Notes: generated by a model from the letters alone, not told the origin. Counted from the first letter of the stretch, positions 43,302-52,318 are shown. The stretch: 64,000 nt of DNA from Sporosarcina luteola (GCA_014204635.1 JACHLS010000008.1:124001-188000); one strand, 5' to 3'. Translations and numbers: made by a program.

Positions 43302-44470
43302 ATTACCGCCTCTTATTATTGGTGTTAGGAACTTTTATTATTGGGACAGATGATTTTGTAATGGCTGGTTTACTACCAATCATTGCAAACGATATGCATG
43401 TCACCATTACAGCAGCTGGTCAATTAGTAACAGCCTTTGCCGTTGCCTACGCAATTGGCGCCCCAGTTCTAGGAACAGTAACGGTTAATATGCCCGTTAA
43501 ACCTTTATTAATATCCTCTATGTTTGTGTTCACTATTGCAAATGGTCTTTCTGCGATTGTCACTTCCTTTGAGTTATTGTTTGTCACAAGAGTAATCGCC
43601 GCATTCGCCGCAGCTGTGTTTACTCCTTTGGCTATGGCCGCTTCAACAAGTTTAGTTTCTGAATCAATGCGTGGAAAAGCTTTGTCTTTTGTTATAGCAG
43701 GTATAACGAGCGGGCTCATTTTAGGGGCTCCCCTCGGTACTTGGATTGGAAATTCCATGACCTGGCGGTATTCTTTTGTTTTTGTAGCTGCGGTTTCTTT
43801 AGTGACTGCAATTGGGATTTTACTATTCTTCCCGCAGATCGAACGAAAAGCTTCTGTGAGTATCAAAGAGAGGCTAAAAAGCTTCAACAAAATAATCGCA
43901 TTCACATTAAGCGTAAGCATTATTGGGACGACAGGCGGATTTATGACTTATACCTATATAGCTCCCATTATTACAGAGCTTACAAATGTCGAGGATATAA
44001 GCATTTACCTGTTATTACTTGGGGTGGGAGCATTATTTGGCAACCTAGCCGGTGGTTATTTAACAGACCGTATAGGCGCACCGCTCACACTCAAATTTTC
44101 ACTATTGGGTTTCGCCATTTTATTGGCTGCGTTTTCAATGCTATCCTTTTTACAACCATCCATGTTGGCACTTATTCTTGTTGGTCTACTTTCAGTATTA
44201 TGGGGAATTCCAGGTTTCGGAATGAATCCGGCATTGAATGCTTACCTTATTTCGTTAAGTCCAAAGCAGGCATCCATGATACTGTCATTTAGTGCTTCTG
44301 CACTTTACATGGGGATAGGTTTAGGTGCGATTTTAGGCGGTACAGTCATTCGTTTCAGTTCGATAAATTATGTTGGAATTTGCAGCGGGGTTTTAGTATT
44401 GATTGCTTTAATCATCTTTATTGCAGTTAATCAAAAGGCAAAAAAATCACTGAATATAATTGCTAACTAA
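43298..44470 (+). CDS. MFS drug/metabolite efflux transporter (DHA1 type)
   Basis: 390 residues with 12 membrane helices. The N-terminal GTDDFVMAGLLPIIANDM and the GAPLGTWIGN motif C region are typical of DHA1 antiporters such as YbcL and AraJ. Coupling to a MerR-type regulator supports an inducible efflux role. Substrate unknown. Confidence 0.85.
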   Translation: MNYRLLLLVLGTFIIGTDDFVMAGLLPIIANDMHVTITAAGQLVTAFAVAYAIGAPVLGTVTVNMPVKPLLISSMFVFTIANGLSAIVTSFELLFVTRVIAAFAAAVFTPLAMAASTSLVSESMRGKALSFVIAGITSGLILGAPLGTWIGNSMTWRYSFVFVAAVSLVTAIGILLFFPQIERKASVSIKERLKSFNKIIAFTLSVSIIGTTGGFMTYTYIAPIITELTNVEDISIYLLLLGVGALFGNLAGGYLTDRIGAPLTLKFSLLGFAILLAAFSMLSFLQPSMLALILVGLLSVLWGIPGFGMNPALNAYLISLSPKQASMILSFSASALYMGIGLGAILGGTVIRFSSINYVGICSGVLVLIALIIFIAVNQKAKKSLNIIAN

Positions 44471-44622
44471 ATGAAAAGTATTATTGGCATGTTTCTAATC
44501 ATCTTCTCTTATAAGCAGGAATAACTCTAGAAAATTATACTCGCAGTCCCATAAATGTTCTAACTATCTTCAATCAAAGAAAGATCATATTAGAAGAAGT
44601 AATTCACTGTGTCTTCTACACG

Positions 44623-44665
44623 AAAACAGCAGCATCTTCCTGAGCGGAAGTGCTGCTGTTTTATT
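44623..44665 (+). terminator. Terminator downstream of the MFS gene
   Basis: AACAGCAGC-A-x-CTTCC pairs with GGAAG-x-GCTGCTGTT with small bulges, followed by TTATTCT. It lies about 150 bp after the stop. Confidence 0.75.
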
Positions 44666-44787
44666 CTAAATGGATTCACTTGAATCTAAGTATCGTATTC
44701 GCTATAATGAACATAATTATGAGAGAGAAGTGCGTCAACACCTCTCTCTACAACTGCTGCCGTTTAGGTGGTGGTCGTCAATTTACA

Positions 44788-44934
44788 TCATTTCTTTTGA
44801 AAACCACCCTTTTGCTTCCTACGGCGCAGGGTGGTTTTCTTGTCCTCCAAAAACTGTTTTTGGAAGACATGCGCTGTCGTTCCACGCACGATTCCTCTCA
44901 ACACTTCTTGCAGGAATTCAAGAAATACCTCCAT
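44788..44934 (-). CDS. 48-residue basic protein with a very strong ribosome site
   Basis: ATG 44934 follows AAAGGAGGTGATGCCG, an almost perfect Shine-Dalgarno complement. The product starts with an amphipathic helix (MEVFLEFLQEVLRGIVRG) and ends in a strongly basic tail (TTLRRRKQKGG). The 3' end of the ORF contains an inverted repeat (AAAACCACCC / GGGTGGTTTT, 44800-44838). No family recognised. Strength of the start and lack of other genes in this gap argue for a real small gene, possibly of toxin or regulator type. Confidence 0.5.
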   Translation of the reverse strand: MEVFLEFLQEVLRGIVRGTTAHVFQKQFLEDKKTTLRRRKQKGGFQKK

Positions 44935-45071
44935 CGGCATCACCTCCTTTCCAAAATGGAAAAGAAGAATGACAACCGACCACCCTATGCAGTTGTGTTT
45001 TCATTTTATCACAATATTCGAAATGGACATAGATTCTTCGTAGACTATTTCTAGCGTATTTGTCACATAGC

Positions 45072-45103
45072 AAACCCGGAATCTGTTCGGTGGATTCCGG
45101 GTC
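45072..45103 (-). terminator. Terminator of the YueI-like gene
   Basis: ACCCGGAATC and GATTCCGGGT form a 10-bp stem with a 9-nt loop, followed on the minus strand by TTTGC. It lies about 50 bp after the stop. Confidence 0.65.
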
Positions 45104-45151
45104 ATCGCTCTCTACTTATCGCACTCTATGTATCAAACGGTTTCAAACTAC

Positions 45152-45595
45152 TTAACTCATCTTAAACAATTTTGCTAAGATTCCGGACAGTCCTTTCTTG
45201 CTTTTTTCTTCTGTCTTCGGAATCGGAATTTCTCTTTCAATATAAATTTCTTCTTTGTCAATGGCATAGTTATACGCCAGGACAAGACCGATATCTGTCT
45301 CGGATTCCAAATTAGTCACTATTGTATAAAGCACATCATTTTCGGATGCGATCTTCGTATATTTGGACAGCACTTCGTAATGGATATTTCCATTCAAGTA
45401 TAGATGGGCCGATTTATTTTCTTTTATTGCCGCCTCGACTTCTTTATATATACCGCGCTCTCTCACCTGTCCTAGCGTAAGTGCGATAACAATACGTTCA
45501 CGAAACGTTCCGAGAAATTTCTTTCGTTCCGACCGCTTTATTTCTTTATTACCGTACATTCCTTGCTGAATATAATCATCAATGTTGTTTGACAC
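45152..45595 (-). CDS. yueI: YueI-family protein (DUF1694)
   Basis: 147 residues. DDYIQQGMYGNKEIKRSERKKFLGTFRERI and the C-terminal IGLVLAYNYAIDKEEIYIE are the conserved ends of DUF1694 proteins of Bacillales (YueI). The family is cytoplasmic and ribosomal-protein-L7Ae-like in parts, with no established function. Length is typical. Confidence 0.8.
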   Translation of the reverse strand: MSNNIDDYIQQGMYGNKEIKRSERKKFLGTFRERIVIALTLGQVRERGIYKEVEAAIKENKSAHLYLNGNIHYEVLSKYTKIASENDVLYTIVTNLESETDIGLVLAYNYAIDKEEIYIEREIPIPKTEEKSKKGLSGILAKLFKMS

Positions 45596-45663
45596 CGAAA
45601 CATACCCCCTAATTGCAATTACGTGAAGTTATGGTAACTAACTTAGCTACATCAATGAAATAC

Positions 45664-46314
45664 CTATCTCTTTTTTTGACGATATAAATCAACAGATTTA
45701 TATCCAAGAGAAAGGATTTCAACCATTTGCGCTTGTCGTTTTTCTCGTGTTTTTTGTTGTTTTGCTGAAAAAATATAACGGGCCCAATCCCTTTGATAAC
45801 CTGGTGTTAATTCCTGATAAAATGCTAATTCATTCGGATGCTCGGCTAATAACGTTTCTATGTCTTTTCTATTATCTTCATAGTCTCCCACACACTGACT
45901 CGCAGCCGATGACTTCATTGCTTTCTTTTTTTCATGTTTTAATCCAACAACAGTAAATACATTATCCATACTGACCATCCGCGAGAATTTAATTTCGCTG
46001 TTTGGTATATAGCCATTCTCATCAACTTGCATCGCGGGAAAAATATCATCTCTGTGCACATACGTATCATATCGCTTATTCCCTTTTTTCGGATAAGCAA
46101 AAAACAAGTATCCTTTTTCAAGCAATTGTTCCTCATTGATTATTTGCTCTGTATAAGCGAGCATTTCTTCCAATGTTTTCACAAAAACAAATATAGCGTC
46201 ATGCTTCTTTGATAACGATGTTTTGTAGCCGTTAAATAAGTCATAGTCATCTGGTTGATTAAGGACTGTCATATTTTTATACTTGGTGAGATGTAATTTT
46301 TCATTAATAGTCAT
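45664..46314 (-). CDS. YdeI/OmpD-associated family protein
   Basis: 216 residues. The C-terminal LAFYQELTPGYQRDWARYIFSAKQQKTREKR matches the bacteriocin-protection, YdeI/OmdA-type C-terminal domain. The N-terminal part resembles the DUF1801-like domain. CTCCT in the plus strand at 46321-46325 is the ribosome site. Two adjacent ATGs exist; 46314 gives 6-bp spacing, 46317 only 3 bp. Physiological role unknown. Confidence 0.65.
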   Translation of the reverse strand: MTINEKLHLTKYKNMTVLNQPDDYDLFNGYKTSLSKKHDAIFVFVKTLEEMLAYTEQIINEEQLLEKGYLFFAYPKKGNKRYDTYVHRDDIFPAMQVDENGYIPNSEIKFSRMVSMDNVFTVVGLKHEKKKAMKSSAASQCVGDYEDNRKDIETLLAEHPNELAFYQELTPGYQRDWARYIFSAKQQKTREKRQAQMVEILSLGYKSVDLYRQKKR

Positions 46315-46359
46315 CATGGTCTCCTTGTTCTTTGGCAAGTTGTATAGTACAAGCCGCAT

Positions 46360-46653
46360 TTGATAGGATCTTTCTTATAAATAATTCTTTAGTGGCAAGT
46401 CTTTTGCACATTATCTGTTGTTTTTATGGGTATCTGGAAGGCTCGTTTTGCATTAAAGTGAAGACATACATTGACTATCTCCTGAAAAGTTTTTTGCAAT
46501 TTATGGGATTATTGTTGCACTCAAGCAATTAAGTATCACAGTAAGATAGTCCTTGTTGAAACATTCTATTCATTATCATATTACCATAGAAATATTCAAA
46601 TTTCTTTTCCATGCTTATCTATTCTTTTCTTCACTTGACTTCGGAAACAAAAC
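46360..46653. other. Intergenic region, no supported gene
   Basis: About 290 bp of AT-rich sequence between the YdeI-type gene and the acetyltransferase terminator. No gene, repeat or clear promoter seen. Confidence 0.35.
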
Positions 46654-46682
46654 TCCCCCGAACTATTCGTCCGAGGGAACAT
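46654..46682 (-). terminator. Terminator of the RimJ-type gene, copy 1 of a repeated element
   Basis: GC-rich hairpin built on CCCCCGAAC / GTCCGAGGG with two mismatches, followed on the minus strand by AGTTTTG. The 29-bp element is identical except for one base to 47504-47532. Confidence 0.6.
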
Positions 46683-46807
46683 AGAATAACACACTCATAT
46701 ACTTAAATCTCTTGCTCTTTCCACTCAATTCGCTTGTACATGCCCAGCCTTGAAATAAGGAATTCGGCAGCCAAGTGTGAGGAAAAAGTCTGCACTATCC
46801 TACTTGA

Positions 46808-47371
46808 TTATGAGGGGTTGGAGAAAGCAAACGGCCCCTTTATATATTCTTCCTTTAAGATACTCATCCTTAAACGGTCAACGAATACACCGTTTCGCAA
46901 CCTGTCCTGTCTTAATATACCCTCTTCAACATATCCCATTCGTTTATAAGATTTAATAGCTTTTTCATTATCAATTTCCACCCTAAGCCAAATCTTATTT
47001 AATTGTAATTCATTAAAGCCATAATCGATCATTTCTTCCATAGCGGCTAATCCATAACCTTTACCCCAATACTTTTTATCTCCGATGGCAATTCCTAACT
47101 CAGCGTGTTTATTTAATTTATCAATATTTTTCAAATCAACCCAGCCTATATGATTCCCATCTTGGTCAATAATAGCTTTTTGATCATACCCATTCGTTTT
47201 ATTCATACACATTTCAATCCATTTGATTGTTTCTTCTTTACTGAAGGGGGGATATTGTTCAGGCATGTTAAGATGTTTTGTAACTTCTTTATCGAGACAC
47301 CATTGATAACGGTCTTCCGCATCATTACGTGTCAATTCTCTGAGAACTACTCTAGGGAGAACGATTTTCAC
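46808..47371 (-). CDS. RimJ/RimL-type GNAT acetyltransferase
   Basis: 187 residues of the GNAT_3 type: RVVLRELTRNDAEDRYQW at the N-terminus, the acetyl-CoA loop KKYWGKGYGLAAMEEMIDYGF, and NEKAIKSYKRMGYVEEG. The family acetylates N-terminal amines of proteins or small molecules. The start is GTG 47371 with AAAGGTG upstream. Substrate unknown. Confidence 0.75.
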   Translation of the reverse strand: MKIVLPRVVLRELTRNDAEDRYQWCLDKEVTKHLNMPEQYPPFSKEETIKWIEMCMNKTNGYDQKAIIDQDGNHIGWVDLKNIDKLNKHAELGIAIGDKKYWGKGYGLAAMEEMIDYGFNELQLNKIWLRVEIDNEKAIKSYKRMGYVEEGILRQDRLRNGVFVDRLRMSILKEEYIKGPFAFSNPS

Positions 47372-47503
47372 TTTTCATGACACCTTTCTAATTTTTATAG
47401 AGCTACTGAGTTATTCATTGCATTCTTGGCACTTGTTCTGTTCAATTCAATGATTCATACCGTTTACCGTTTACCTATTGGAATTTTTCCTTTATGTTCA
47501 AAA

Positions 47504-47532
47504 TCCCCCGAACCATTCGTCCGAGGGAACAT
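47504..47532 (-). terminator. Terminator of rlmD, copy 2 of a repeated element
   Basis: Same 29-bp hairpin as at 46654-46682 with one base difference, followed by ATTTTG on the minus strand. It lies 47 bp after the rlmD stop. Confidence 0.6.
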
Positions 47533-47578
47533 GAACACACTTCAGTTTTCAGTAAAAAATGATCTCATTGCCACAAAG

Positions 47579-48943
47579 CTATTTTAACTCAATCAACGCC
47601 ACACACTCCACATGACTGCTTTGCGGGAACATATCCACCGGCTGCACTTCCTGTGTCCGGTAACCGCCATCCTCCAAAATCCGCAAATCGCGTGCCAACG
47701 TGCCTGGATTACAAGACACATAGACGACCCGCTTCGGCTTGTACTTCAAAATCGTAGCCAGTAATTTATCATCACAGCCTTTGCGCGGCGGATCTACGAC
47801 TAGGACATCAAACCGTTTTCCGTCTGCATACCACCTAGGTATGACATCTTCCGCTGCCCCTGCCTCAAAATGCGCATTCGTAATACCATTCAATTCAGCA
47901 TTGCGTTTTGCATCTTCAATTGCTTGCGGGACAATTTCCACGCCGTATACTTCCTTCGCCCGCTGTGCAAGGAAGAGAGATATCGTTCCAATGCCGCAAT
48001 AGGCATCAATAACCGTTTCATACCCAGATAGTTGGGCATATTCCAGTGCCTGTCCATACAGGACTTCCGTTTGCACGGGGTTCACTTGGTAAAAGGAACG
48101 TGCGGAAATTTCAAACTGGACATCTCCAATTTTGTCGATGATGACTGGTTTGCCGTACAAGTTGATCGTTTCATTTCCAAAAATGACGTTTGTCTTGTCT
48201 GGATTAACGTTTTGCATGATGGACGTCACTTCCGGCACGACACGCTTGATCAAATCCACCACTGCCTGTTTTTGCGGAAACTTCTTTTTCAACGTAACGA
48301 GTACAACCATAATCTCGCCTGTAGCCCGTCCTTTCCGTACAATCAAATGACGCAACATGCCACGATGCGCTTTCTCATCATAGGCATCAAGGCCGAGCGC
48401 ATGCATTTCATGCTTAAGCGTGGACATTAGCTGATCCGCTTCCTCGCTCTGAATGATGCAGACATCTGTGTCGACGATATGATGCGTCCGCGGCTTAAAG
48501 AAACCCGACACCACATGGCCGTTCCGTTCACTGAAGGGAATCTGTGATTTATTGCGATAGCGCCATGGGTCCTGCATCCCTTTCACCGGATGGACCGGAA
48601 CATGTGGCAGTTTCGCGATTCGATCGATGACATCGCGCACTTGCTTTTGTTTTTGCTGAAGTTGCGCTTCGTACGAAAGATGCTGCAATTGACAGCCGCC
48701 GCACTCCCAGAAAACATGGCATGGGGCTTCCACCCGCATCGGTGCTTGCCGCTTCACTTCAAGCAGTTCCGCAAATCCATAATTCTTCAAGGTTTTACCG
48801 ACTTTGATTTCCACTTCTTCTCCAGGCAAAGCGCCCGGAATGAATAGCGGATAACCTTCTACTTTGGCAACGCCTGATCCGTCATGCGTCAAATCTTCAA
48901 CAGTGACGGTGAGGCGATCATTTTGATTTACAATAAAAGACAT
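47579..48943 (-). CDS. rlmD: 23S rRNA (uracil-C5)-methyltransferase RlmD/RlmCD
   Basis: 454 residues. It has an N-terminal TRAM domain (about 4-60), a [4Fe-4S] cysteine set beginning CHVFWECGGCQ, a SAM-binding DAYCGIGTISLFLA, and the catalytic SCNPGTLARDL. It methylates uridine 1939 (and in Bacillus also 747) of 23S rRNA. ATG 48943 has GGAGG nine bases upstream; the longer reading starts in the leader. In Bacillus the homologue lies next to dgkB; here cyd genes and repeats lie between. Confidence 0.9.
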   Translation of the reverse strand: MSFIVNQNDRLTVTVEDLTHDGSGVAKVEGYPLFIPGALPGEEVEIKVGKTLKNYGFAELLEVKRQAPMRVEAPCHVFWECGGCQLQHLSYEAQLQQKQKQVRDVIDRIAKLPHVPVHPVKGMQDPWRYRNKSQIPFSERNGHVVSGFFKPRTHHIVDTDVCIIQSEEADQLMSTLKHEMHALGLDAYDEKAHRGMLRHLIVRKGRATGEIMVVLVTLKKKFPQKQAVVDLIKRVVPEVTSIMQNVNPDKTNVIFGNETINLYGKPVIIDKIGDVQFEISARSFYQVNPVQTEVLYGQALEYAQLSGYETVIDAYCGIGTISLFLAQRAKEVYGVEIVPQAIEDAKRNAELNGITNAHFEAGAAEDVIPRWYADGKRFDVLVVDPPRKGCDDKLLATILKYKPKRVVYVSCNPGTLARDLRILEDGGYRTQEVQPVDMFPQSSHVECVALIELK

Positions 48944-49029
48944 GTCGTTCTTCCTCCACATTTCGTATGTACACAGTGTAGCATGTTTTCATTGACGGTA
49001 AGCAGTTTCTGTACAATTTATCATGCAGA

Positions 49030-49073
49030 AAAGGGACAACTCTCATTTGATGAATGGAGAATTGTCCCTCTAA
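49030..49073. terminator. Stem-loop between rlmD leader and repeat arrays
   Basis: AGGGACAA-x-TCTC pairs with GAGA-x-TTGTCCCT around an 11-nt loop. T stretches are weak on both sides. It may end transcription coming from the cyd side. Confidence 0.45.
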
Positions 49074-49148
49074 AGGTTATGATCTGTCACGATTCAGGAG
49101 AAGGAGAATCGATTTAATAGTTTAAGCAGCTGCTTCACAACTGTGATT

Positions 49149-49299
49149 TTGGCGCAATCGCCTACGTTTTTGGCACGCCACTGTCTTTATTTGGCACACA
49201 CCAGGCTTCATTTGGTACTTTTTCGTTGTTTTTGGCATGTAGACAGCTGAATTTGGCGTGTTCTCCTGTTAATTTGGCACATTTGTTGATCATTTGGCG
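49149..49299. repeat. TTTGGC array with about 20.7-bp period
   Basis: Eight copies of (A/T)TTTGGC, usually followed by (A/G)C; one copy is TTTGGT. The TGG starts are at 49150, 49171, 49192, 49213, 49233, 49254, 49275 and 49295, giving steps of 21, 21, 21, 20, 21, 21 and 20. Sequence between copies is not conserved. The period equals two turns of B-DNA, so the motif always faces the same side. No gene covers it. Confidence 0.8.
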
Positions 49300-49350
49300 C
49301 CTGGCCTCGTGGTGACTGATGTTCACATGGCTTACCCGTGTTCCGCTAGG

Positions 49351-49730
49351 TATTCTGGCATTCAAATCGGCGTTCTGGCGGTCAACAGGATATTCTGGCG
49401 GTCAATTCAGCTTTCTGGCGTTCATCATGATATTCTGGCGTTCAAACCGGCGTTCTGGCGGTCAGCAGCATATTCTGGCGTTCAAACCAGCTTTCTGGCG
49501 TTCACCATCATATTCTGGCGGTCAAACCGGCGTTCTGGCGGTCAACAGGATATTCTGGCGTTCAATTCAGCTTTCTGGCGTTCATCATGATATTCTGGCG
49601 GTCAAACCGGCGTTCTGGCGGTCAAACCAGCTTTCTGGTATTCTGGCGTTCAAATCGGTATTCTGGCGGTCACCAGCATATTCAAGCGTTCTAATCAGCT
49701 TTCTGGCGTTCACACGATATGCTGGCGGTC
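49351..49730. repeat. 20-bp tandem repeat array with 80-bp higher-order units
   Basis: About 18 units of 20 bp with consensus NNTTCTGGCGKTCAANNNNN. The phase is exact from 49351 to 49630; one unit is then cut to 8 bp and four more follow. Units repeat in groups of four: blocks 49371-49450, 49451-49530 and 49531-49610. The first and third differ at 2 of 80 positions. Because 20 is not a multiple of three, open frames across it are artefacts. Confidence 0.85.
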
Positions 49731-49786
49731 GCCCTTTTACAGGTCCATCATACAGGTCATCCACGAAACAAACCCTCACATCTTAC

Positions 49787-49933
49787 TCACTTCTTCGTCT
49801 TCCGCTTCCTTTTCCGTCCTCCATTGACGACCGCTTCGTCTTTCGGGGCAATGAAGAATCCTACGACGAGTGCGGCGATAAGGACAAGGAAGGGAGCATA
49901 GAAAATATAGAACTCTGTAAACGTTGTTGGCAT
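49787..49933 (-). CDS. cydS: Cytochrome bd small subunit CydS-like protein
   Basis: 48-residue protein with one membrane helix: EFYIFYAPFLVLIAALVVGF followed by IAPKDE and a very basic tail (GGRKRKRKTKK). It resembles the CydS subunit of Geobacillus bd oxidase in the YAP start of the helix and the KD after it. ATG 49933 has AAGGAGATG upstream, 13 bp after cydB. CydS stabilises haems in the oxidase core. The basic tail is longer than in the reference protein. Confidence 0.72.
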   Translation of the reverse strand: MPTTFTEFYIFYAPFLVLIAALVVGFFIAPKDEAVVNGGRKRKRKTKK

Positions 49934-49946
49934 GGTCAACATCTCC

Positions 49947-50972
49947 TTATGCGTGGTGGTCGCTTTTACCGCGGACATAGTCTTTATTAAACAGGAACAG
50001 CCGCATGATCAGGATGAGCGACGGGATCAGCAAACATAGGCCCAGGATGAACGCGATGACGAGTGCGGTCGCCATGGCCGGGTTGGTGAAGCTGTCGTAC
50101 AAGGTCAAGTACGGATAGAGCAGGTAGGGATAATGGGACGCGCCATAGCCGAAGAAGGCGAAGGCGAATTGGCCGCCGAGCAGGCCGAAAGCCCAGCCGT
50201 ATTGCTTCCGCTTGGCAAGAAGATAGACCGTCCCGATAAATAAGATGAACGAGATGAGAAACATCGGCCAGAATGTTTGGATGTTCTCGTAATGCTCTGG
50301 GTTATGCTTGCGCAATTCAAATATGATGCCACCTGCCGTCACAATGGTCGGAAGCGCCCAAATAAGCGCATATTTCCTGAGCAGGCCGGTCGCCTCAATG
50401 TCACCTGCTTTATGTGCATACCATGTAAGGAAGACCGCCGAAATATAGAGCGTAGCGGATAAACTCAATACGACAATCGACCAGGTGAGCGGACTTGTGA
50501 ACAATATCCAATAGTCAAGGACAGGCCGGCCATCCACCATCTCGATAAAGCCGCCTTCTGATATCGTCAAAACGATGGACAGAGAGGCTGGAATCAGCAA
50601 ACCGGCCAAGCCATACATGAAGGAATATCCTTTATGCCCCCTTGCGCCATATGTCTCAAATGCATAATAGGAGCCGCGTACTGCGAGCAGAATAATCCCG
50701 AAACTGACCGGGACGAGCAAGGTGGTTCCGTAATAAAAAGCCGTTTTCGGAAAGAATCCGATAATGCCGACAAAGAAGAAGACGAGAAAGACGTTGGTTA
50801 CTTCCCAGACAGGAGACAGATAACGCTGGATGACATTTGTCAAGATCCGTTGTTTCCCTGTCAGCAAACTGTAAGCATTAAAAAAGCCTGCCCCGAAATC
50901 GATGGCGCCTACCATGATGTAGCCGAACAAGAATGTCCAAAGAACCGATATACCGAGAATTTCTAAATTCAT
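49947..50972 (-). CDS. cydB: Cytochrome bd ubiquinol/menaquinol oxidase subunit II
   Basis: 341-residue integral membrane protein with 8-9 helices. The N-terminal FLFGYIMVGAIDFGAGFFN is the signature of the CydB family, and SPVWEVTNVFLVFFFVG follows. Together with CydA it reduces oxygen to water at high affinity. The ATG overlaps the cydA stop (ATGA at 50969-50972). Confidence 0.92.
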   Translation of the reverse strand: MNLEILGISVLWTFLFGYIMVGAIDFGAGFFNAYSLLTGKQRILTNVIQRYLSPVWEVTNVFLVFFFVGIIGFFPKTAFYYGTTLLVPVSFGIILLAVRGSYYAFETYGARGHKGYSFMYGLAGLLIPASLSIVLTISEGGFIEMVDGRPVLDYWILFTSPLTWSIVVLSLSATLYISAVFLTWYAHKAGDIEATGLLRKYALIWALPTIVTAGGIIFELRKHNPEHYENIQTFWPMFLISFILFIGTVYLLAKRKQYGWAFGLLGGQFAFAFFGYGASHYPYLLYPYLTLYDSFTNPAMATALVIAFILGLCLLIPSLILIMRLFLFNKDYVRGKSDHHA

Positions 50973-52318
50973 CGCACATCTCCGCCCCTTTCCGCATGAC
51001 GGTCTTCCAATTCACGTTCCACTGGATTTTTGCGGAACATCCTTCGCAATACGACTACGCTGCCAGTACCAAGTACGAGATACAGCAAACAGAATAATAT
51101 AAGCATGAGATCGACATGGCCGCTCGTCGTCGCCGCTTCCTCCACCCGCATGATATGGCGTAGAATCCACGGTTGCCGTCCCACTTCAGCCAGCCACCAA
51201 CCGGCTTCAATAGCGAGAAAAGCCAATGGTCCGCCCAGAACGATGAGCCAGCGGAACCATCTGGATTGGACAGACTTCCACCCACGCCTGATGCCGATCC
51301 AGAACCATCCGGCGAGTACGACCATCCACATCCCAATTAACACCATGATATTAAATAAGTAATGGATATACAGAGGTGGCCGTTCATCGACCGGGAATTG
51401 ATCCAAGCCGATCACTTCCGCTTTCGGGTTGTTATGTGCCAGCAAGGAAAGGCCAAATGGCACTTTAATGGCGTACTTGACTTCATCCTCATCTTTCAAG
51501 ATGCCTAACAATACAAGCTCTGCGTTCTCTTTGGTCTCAAAATGCCATTCTGCTGCGGCCAGCTTCTCTGGTTGGTATTCCGCTAAATATTTTCCGGAAA
51601 AGTCACCGATGATGGCGGCCCCGATTGAAAAAACCAGACCGAGCTTCATGGTTAAATAAAGAGCTTTTTTATGATAGATATGGTCGGAACCCTTCAACAA
51701 TCTGAAAGCGGCTATGGCGGCCAGCACGAACGCCGCTGTCATATATGCCGTTATGACGACATGCGCCACTTTCGTTGGCATCGCCGGGTTGAACATCGCC
51801 AAAATAGGATTAATGTTGACCAGCTGTCCATCGACAATATCAAAGCCTTGCGGCGCGTTCATGAATGCATTGACGATAGTAATGAACACCGCTGAGAAAG
51901 AAGCGCCAATGGCAACTGGCACAAGCAATAGCAAATGCTTCTTCTGGTTCTCGAACCGGTCCCAAGTATATAAATAAATTCCGAGGAAAATGGCTTCAAA
52001 AAAGAATGCGAATGTTTCCATGAACAATGGCAATGCAATGACATTTCCCGCAAGTTCCATGAAATTCGGCCACAATAAAGACAACTGCAGGCCAATCGCC
52101 GTGCCTGTCACAACGCCGACAGCCACGGTAATGACAAAACCGCGTGCCCAGCGCCTTGCCAGCAGTATGTAATGCTCATCATTTTTCTTAATGCCGACCC
52201 ACTGGGCAATCATGATCATAATGGGCACACCCACACCAATGGTCGCATACAAAATGTGAAAGCTTAGTGTCAACTCCGTTAAGACGCGCGAATAAAACAC
52301 TGCTTCTTCATTTATCAT
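50969..52318 (-). CDS. cydA: Cytochrome bd oxidase subunit I
   Basis: 449 residues. Haem-ligand segments are visible: SFHILYATIGVG near residue 21, VAHVVITAYM near 186, and the Met-containing FNIMVLIGMWM. The conserved GWWLAEVGRQPW is present. The Q loop is short, as in Bacillus YthA-type bd oxidases. The order cydA-cydB-cydS on one transcript is typical. A small ORF lies just upstream. The operon provides a low-oxygen or respiration-stress terminal oxidase. Confidence 0.93.
   Translation of the reverse strand: MINEEAVFYSRVLTELTLSFHILYATIGVGVPIMIMIAQWVGIKKNDEHYILLARRWARGFVITVAVGVVTGTAIGLQLSLLWPNFMELAGNVIALPLFMETFAFFFEAIFLGIYLYTWDRFENQKKHLLLLVPVAIGASFSAVFITIVNAFMNAPQGFDIVDGQLVNINPILAMFNPAMPTKVAHVVITAYMTAAFVLAAIAAFRLLKGSDHIYHKKALYLTMKLGLVFSIGAAIIGDFSGKYLAEYQPEKLAAAEWHFETKENAELVLLGILKDEDEVKYAIKVPFGLSLLAHNNPKAEVIGLDQFPVDERPPLYIHYLFNIMVLIGMWMVVLAGWFWIGIRRGWKSVQSRWFRWLIVLGGPLAFLAIEAGWWLAEVGRQPWILRHIMRVEEAATTSGHVDLMLILFCLLYLVLGTGSVVVLRRMFRKNPVERELEDRHAERGGDVR

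Noticed and set aside
43447..43920. Long antisense frame inside the MFS gene
   Set aside because: Shadow of the hydrophobic MFS coding sequence; no start signal or domain.
49165..49215. Sigma-54 promoters suggested by TTGGCAC motifs
   Set aside because: The required -12 GC at the right distance is missing in all copies but one, and there the -12 box is poor; the motif is part of the periodic array.
49351..49730. CRISPR array
   Set aside because: Units are contiguous 20-mers without unique spacers, arms are not CRISPR-like and no cas gene is in the window.
49294..49990. Two long plus-strand open frames across the repeat array with WRS-rich repeated peptides
   Set aside because: They arise from a 20-bp repeat read in all frames; the peptide repeats every 60 bp, there is no ribosome site, and the frames overlap cydS and cydB on the other strand.
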